Shown here one piece after another: positions 6,201 through 7,744 of a DNA stretch of 7,744 nucleotides. The position numbers and the translations under genes were made by a program. Under the pieces are notes generated by a model. It was not told where the DNA came from. It made no database searches and worked only from the letters and a program-made list of their open reading frames with translations. The stretch lies in contig PMZS01000101.1 of NCBI GenBank assembly GCA_003170115.1, positions 10,907 through 18,650 of the forward strand, read 5' to 3'. Position 1 is the stretch's first letter, and the number at the start of each line of letters is the position of its first letter. This DNA is from Spirochaetaceae bacterium (GTDB lineage Bacteria > Spirochaetota > Spirochaetia > SZUA-6 > Fen-1364).

Positions 6201-7731
6201 GTCCGGAGAACACGACCATTGCGTCCCACTCGGTTCTTGCGAGCAGCTCCCCCGGGTCTTTTTTCGAGACTCCTTCAACAAGGACGTCGATTTCATTTCC
6301 GATCCTCTCGGCTGCCCTTCCCTGCCCGATCACGCGCTGTGTCTCGATGACCTTGTCAAGCCGCTTCCGCTTCACGTCTCCCGCAATGGCGCCGGGCATC
6401 GAGAATGCCCTGGTGCCCTCCCGCGGGTTGTAGTGATACGTGAAGGCATCATCGAACCTCGCCTCCCTCATCAGATCGAGGGTCTGCGCGAAGTCGTCTT
6501 CTGACTCCCCAGGGAAGCCAATGAGAATATCGGTCGTAATGGACACCCCGCTGAGGGCAGCCCTGACGCGCCGCACCAGCCCCAGGTACTGCTCCGCGTT
6601 GTACCCGCGGTTCATGAGCCCGAGGACCCGGGTGGAGCCGCTCTGCAGCGGAAGGTGGACATGGCGGCAGAGAACGGGCGTGCCCGCCATGACTTCGAGG
6701 AGAGATTCCGAGAGATCCTTCGGGTGTGATGTGAGGAATCGCAGCCAGCGGATGGACCGTGTCCGTTCCGCCACCTTCCTCAGGAGATCGGGAAAGGACA
6801 CGAGGCCTTCGGCTGTAAGGCACCTGTAGGAGTTGACATTCTGACCCAGGAGCGTCGCTTCCCGTACGCCGCGGCCTTCGAGAACTTCGATCTCAGCCAG
6901 GATTTCGTCCGGCGGGCGGGAGACTTCCGGGCCCCGCACGCTCGGCACGACACAGTAGGTGCACCAGTTGTCGCATCCGTGCATGATCGGCACGAATGCC
7001 TTGATCCCCGAGGCCGAGTGGGACTCCGCGAACTTGTATGGACTCTTCAAGGCGGAAACGACGCGCGTATGGCCGGCCCGTGCCTCATGCACCGCGCCGA
7101 GGAGGTCCTTTTTGTTGAATGTTCCCACAACGACGTCCACCTCGGGGTGCTCGGCAAAATACCTGGTCACATGAGCCAGCGCGCCGGGCAGCAGCAGATC
7201 GTCGGAATTGAGCCAGGCCATGATCTCGCCGTTCGTCCGGGCGAAGCCGAGGTTAATGGCCTGGGTCTGCCCCTTGTCCGGCCGCGACTGCCAGCCGAGC
7301 AGGCGCGCCTCGTGGCGGCGCAGGACCTCGGTGGTGTTGTCCGTGGAGCCGCCATCCTGAACATAATACTCGAGGTTGGGGTACTGCTGGTCCAGCACGC
7401 TCAGCAGCGTCTGCTCCAGGAACTCGCCCTGCATGTACGACGGGGTGACGATGGAGATCTTCGGCCAGGCTTCGCCGCGCGCAGGGGCCCAGTACGAGGC
7501 CGGAAGCCGCAGCGGGATGGGCGGGTGCTGCTGCAGCACGCCGAGCCTGGGCCTGAGCAGCGCCTTTGCGCGCGCCAGCAGGCGCACCACAAGACGGGAC
7601 TGCCGGAACGCCTCCAGAGCCTTTTGCTGCTCCTGGATCACCTGCTGGCGCGCGTCGCAAGCCGTCTGGAGCATTTCGAGTTTGCTGGTGTGGTCATGCG
7701 GCACTGCGAGATGCGTGTCGAATTTAGCCAT
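6121..7731 (-). CDS. miaB: Chimeric ORF: glycosyltransferase family 2 N-terminus joined to MiaB radical-SAM/TRAM C-terminus
   Basis: One open frame of 536 residues with two unrelated halves. Residues 1-200 are a GT2 protein: a helical, Gln-rich leader (about 15-60), then KISIVTPSYMQGEFLEQTL (91-109), DGGSTDNT (126-133), DKGQTQAINLGF (152-163) and the metal-binding NSDD (175-178). From about residue 204 it is MiaB, the enzyme that converts N6-isopentenyladenosine-37 in tRNA to the 2-methylthio form. Its motifs are GTFNKKDL, the radical-SAM cluster GCDNWCTYC (Cys 253, 257, 260), LLGQNVNSY (MiaB rather than RimO), HLPLQSGS, DILIGFPGE and a C-terminal TRAM domain (about 470-530). The MiaB N-terminal domain, which carries the three cysteines of the auxiliary 4Fe-4S cluster, is absent, and the GT2 domain stops before its end. 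Neither half would be a normal enzyme. The sequence runs out 13 bases beyond the ATG, which has no Shine-Dalgarno site. An assembly artefact is the leading explanation. The MiaB identity is very secure; the single-gene structure is doubtful. Confidence 0.8.
   Translation of the reverse strand: MAKFDTHLAVPHDHTSKLEMLQTACDARQQVIQEQQKALEAFRQSRLVVRLLARAKALLRPRLGVLQQHPPIPLRLPASYWAPARGEAWPKISIVTPSYMQGEFLEQTLLSVLDQQYPNLEYYVQDGGSTDNTTEVLRRHEARLLGWQSRPDKGQTQAINLGFARTNGEIMAWLNSDDLLLPGALAHVTRYFAEHPEVDVVVGTFNKKDLLGAVHEARAGHTRVVSALKSPYKFAESHSASGIKAFVPIMHGCDNWCTYCVVPSVRGPEVSRPPDEILAEIEVLEGRGVREATLLGQNVNSYRCLTAEGLVSFPDLLRKVAERTRSIRWLRFLTSHPKDLSESLLEVMAGTPVLCRHVHLPLQSGSTRVLGLMNRGYNAEQYLGLVRRVRAALSGVSITTDILIGFPGESEDDFAQTLDLMREARFDDAFTYHYNPREGTRAFSMPGAIAGDVKRKRLDKVIETQRVIGQGRAAERIGNEIDVLVEGVSKKDPGELLARTEWDAMVVFSGHGSRVGDFQRVRLVSISGSTFRAESL
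7123..7140 (-). other. Junction between the GT2 and MiaB segments
   Basis: These 18 bases encode VDVVVG. GT2 proteins of this kind commonly continue as EHPEVDVVYGD, and MiaB proteins commonly have a VDVVxGT segment just before the radical-SAM domain, so both parents could share this sequence. That kind of short identity is where assemblers or template switching can join unrelated molecules. The exact breakpoint inside the stretch cannot be told. Confidence 0.6.
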
Positions 7732-7744
7732 GAAGGCGGCAGAC
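7141..7744 (-). other. Glycosyltransferase segment, possibly foreign to the rest of the contig
   Basis: This segment encodes only the first part of a GT2-type glycosyltransferase (Gln-rich leader, KISIVTPSY, DGGSTD, NSDD). Such enzymes transfer sugars from activated donors during polysaccharide or O-antigen synthesis. No other polysaccharide gene occurs in the window. The sequence style (TPSYMQGEFLEQTLLSVLDQQYPNLEYYVQ, read in parts) is common among proteobacterial surface-polysaccharide enzymes. Together with the abrupt join to MiaB, this suggests DNA from another molecule. Confidence 0.55.

Noticed and set aside
6201..6296. N-terminal extension of the SPOR protein to ATG 6296
   Set aside because: Lies entirely in the TRAM-coding part of miaB. 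The added residues have no family features and would put a long hydrophilic stretch before the signal anchor.
6121..7731. A genuine bifunctional glycosyltransferase-methylthiotransferase
   Set aside because: Both domains are cut in the middle and the join sits in a short shared string near the window end. No established architecture of this kind is known to me; it is kept only as an alternative to test.

Overview
The window reads as a GC-rich bacterial chromosome segment with six coding units, five of them well supported, packed almost without gaps. Both ends cut through genes. The best guess for the host is a spirochaete-like Gram-negative. This rests on the gene set (a membrane-anchored VWA protein, a large lipoprotein and a DHH phosphoesterase in one operon) and on a possible parallel with the Treponema pallidum Tp0750/Tp0751 (VWA/pallilysin) pair. 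It is an inference; no marker gene in the window settles the taxonomy.

Plus strand, 1-4967: four genes in one tight cluster. (1) The 3' part of a VWA-domain protein; the first five codons, DKSLS, are the MIDAS motif, so the true start lies upstream. (2) A degenerate GlgC/GlgD-like nucleotidyltransferase that seems to start at a CTG one base after the VWA stop and has lost its catalytic motifs. (3) An NrnA-type DHH/DHHA1 phosphoesterase starting at a GTG that overlaps the previous stop (GTGA). (4) A lipoprotein of about 505 residues that probably starts at a TTG overlapping the previous stop (TTGA). The stop/start overlaps point to one translationally coupled operon.

Junction, 4962-4985: a perfect 9-bp inverted repeat contains the stop codons of the two convergent genes. 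It probably acts as a shared bidirectional terminator.

Minus strand, 7731-4980: a long ORF followed downstream by an overlapping gene for a signal-anchored, TPR-like, proline-linker SPOR-domain protein, probably a peptidoglycan-binding envelope protein. The long ORF is a chimera. Its first ~200 residues are a family 2 glycosyltransferase and the rest is the radical-SAM and TRAM part of the tRNA methylthiotransferase MiaB. The join lies in a short stretch (VDVVVG) that both families could supply. Because it is near the window end and leaves both enzymes incomplete, an assembly chimera is more likely than a real fusion, so about 600 bases at the right end may come from another organism.

No RNA genes, CRISPR arrays, insertion sequences or origins were seen. 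No gap longer than 300 bases lacks a gene. The most notable points are the chimeric ORF, the catalytically dead GlgD-like protein with a CTG start, the VWA-lipoprotein operon, and the terminator that contains both stop codons.
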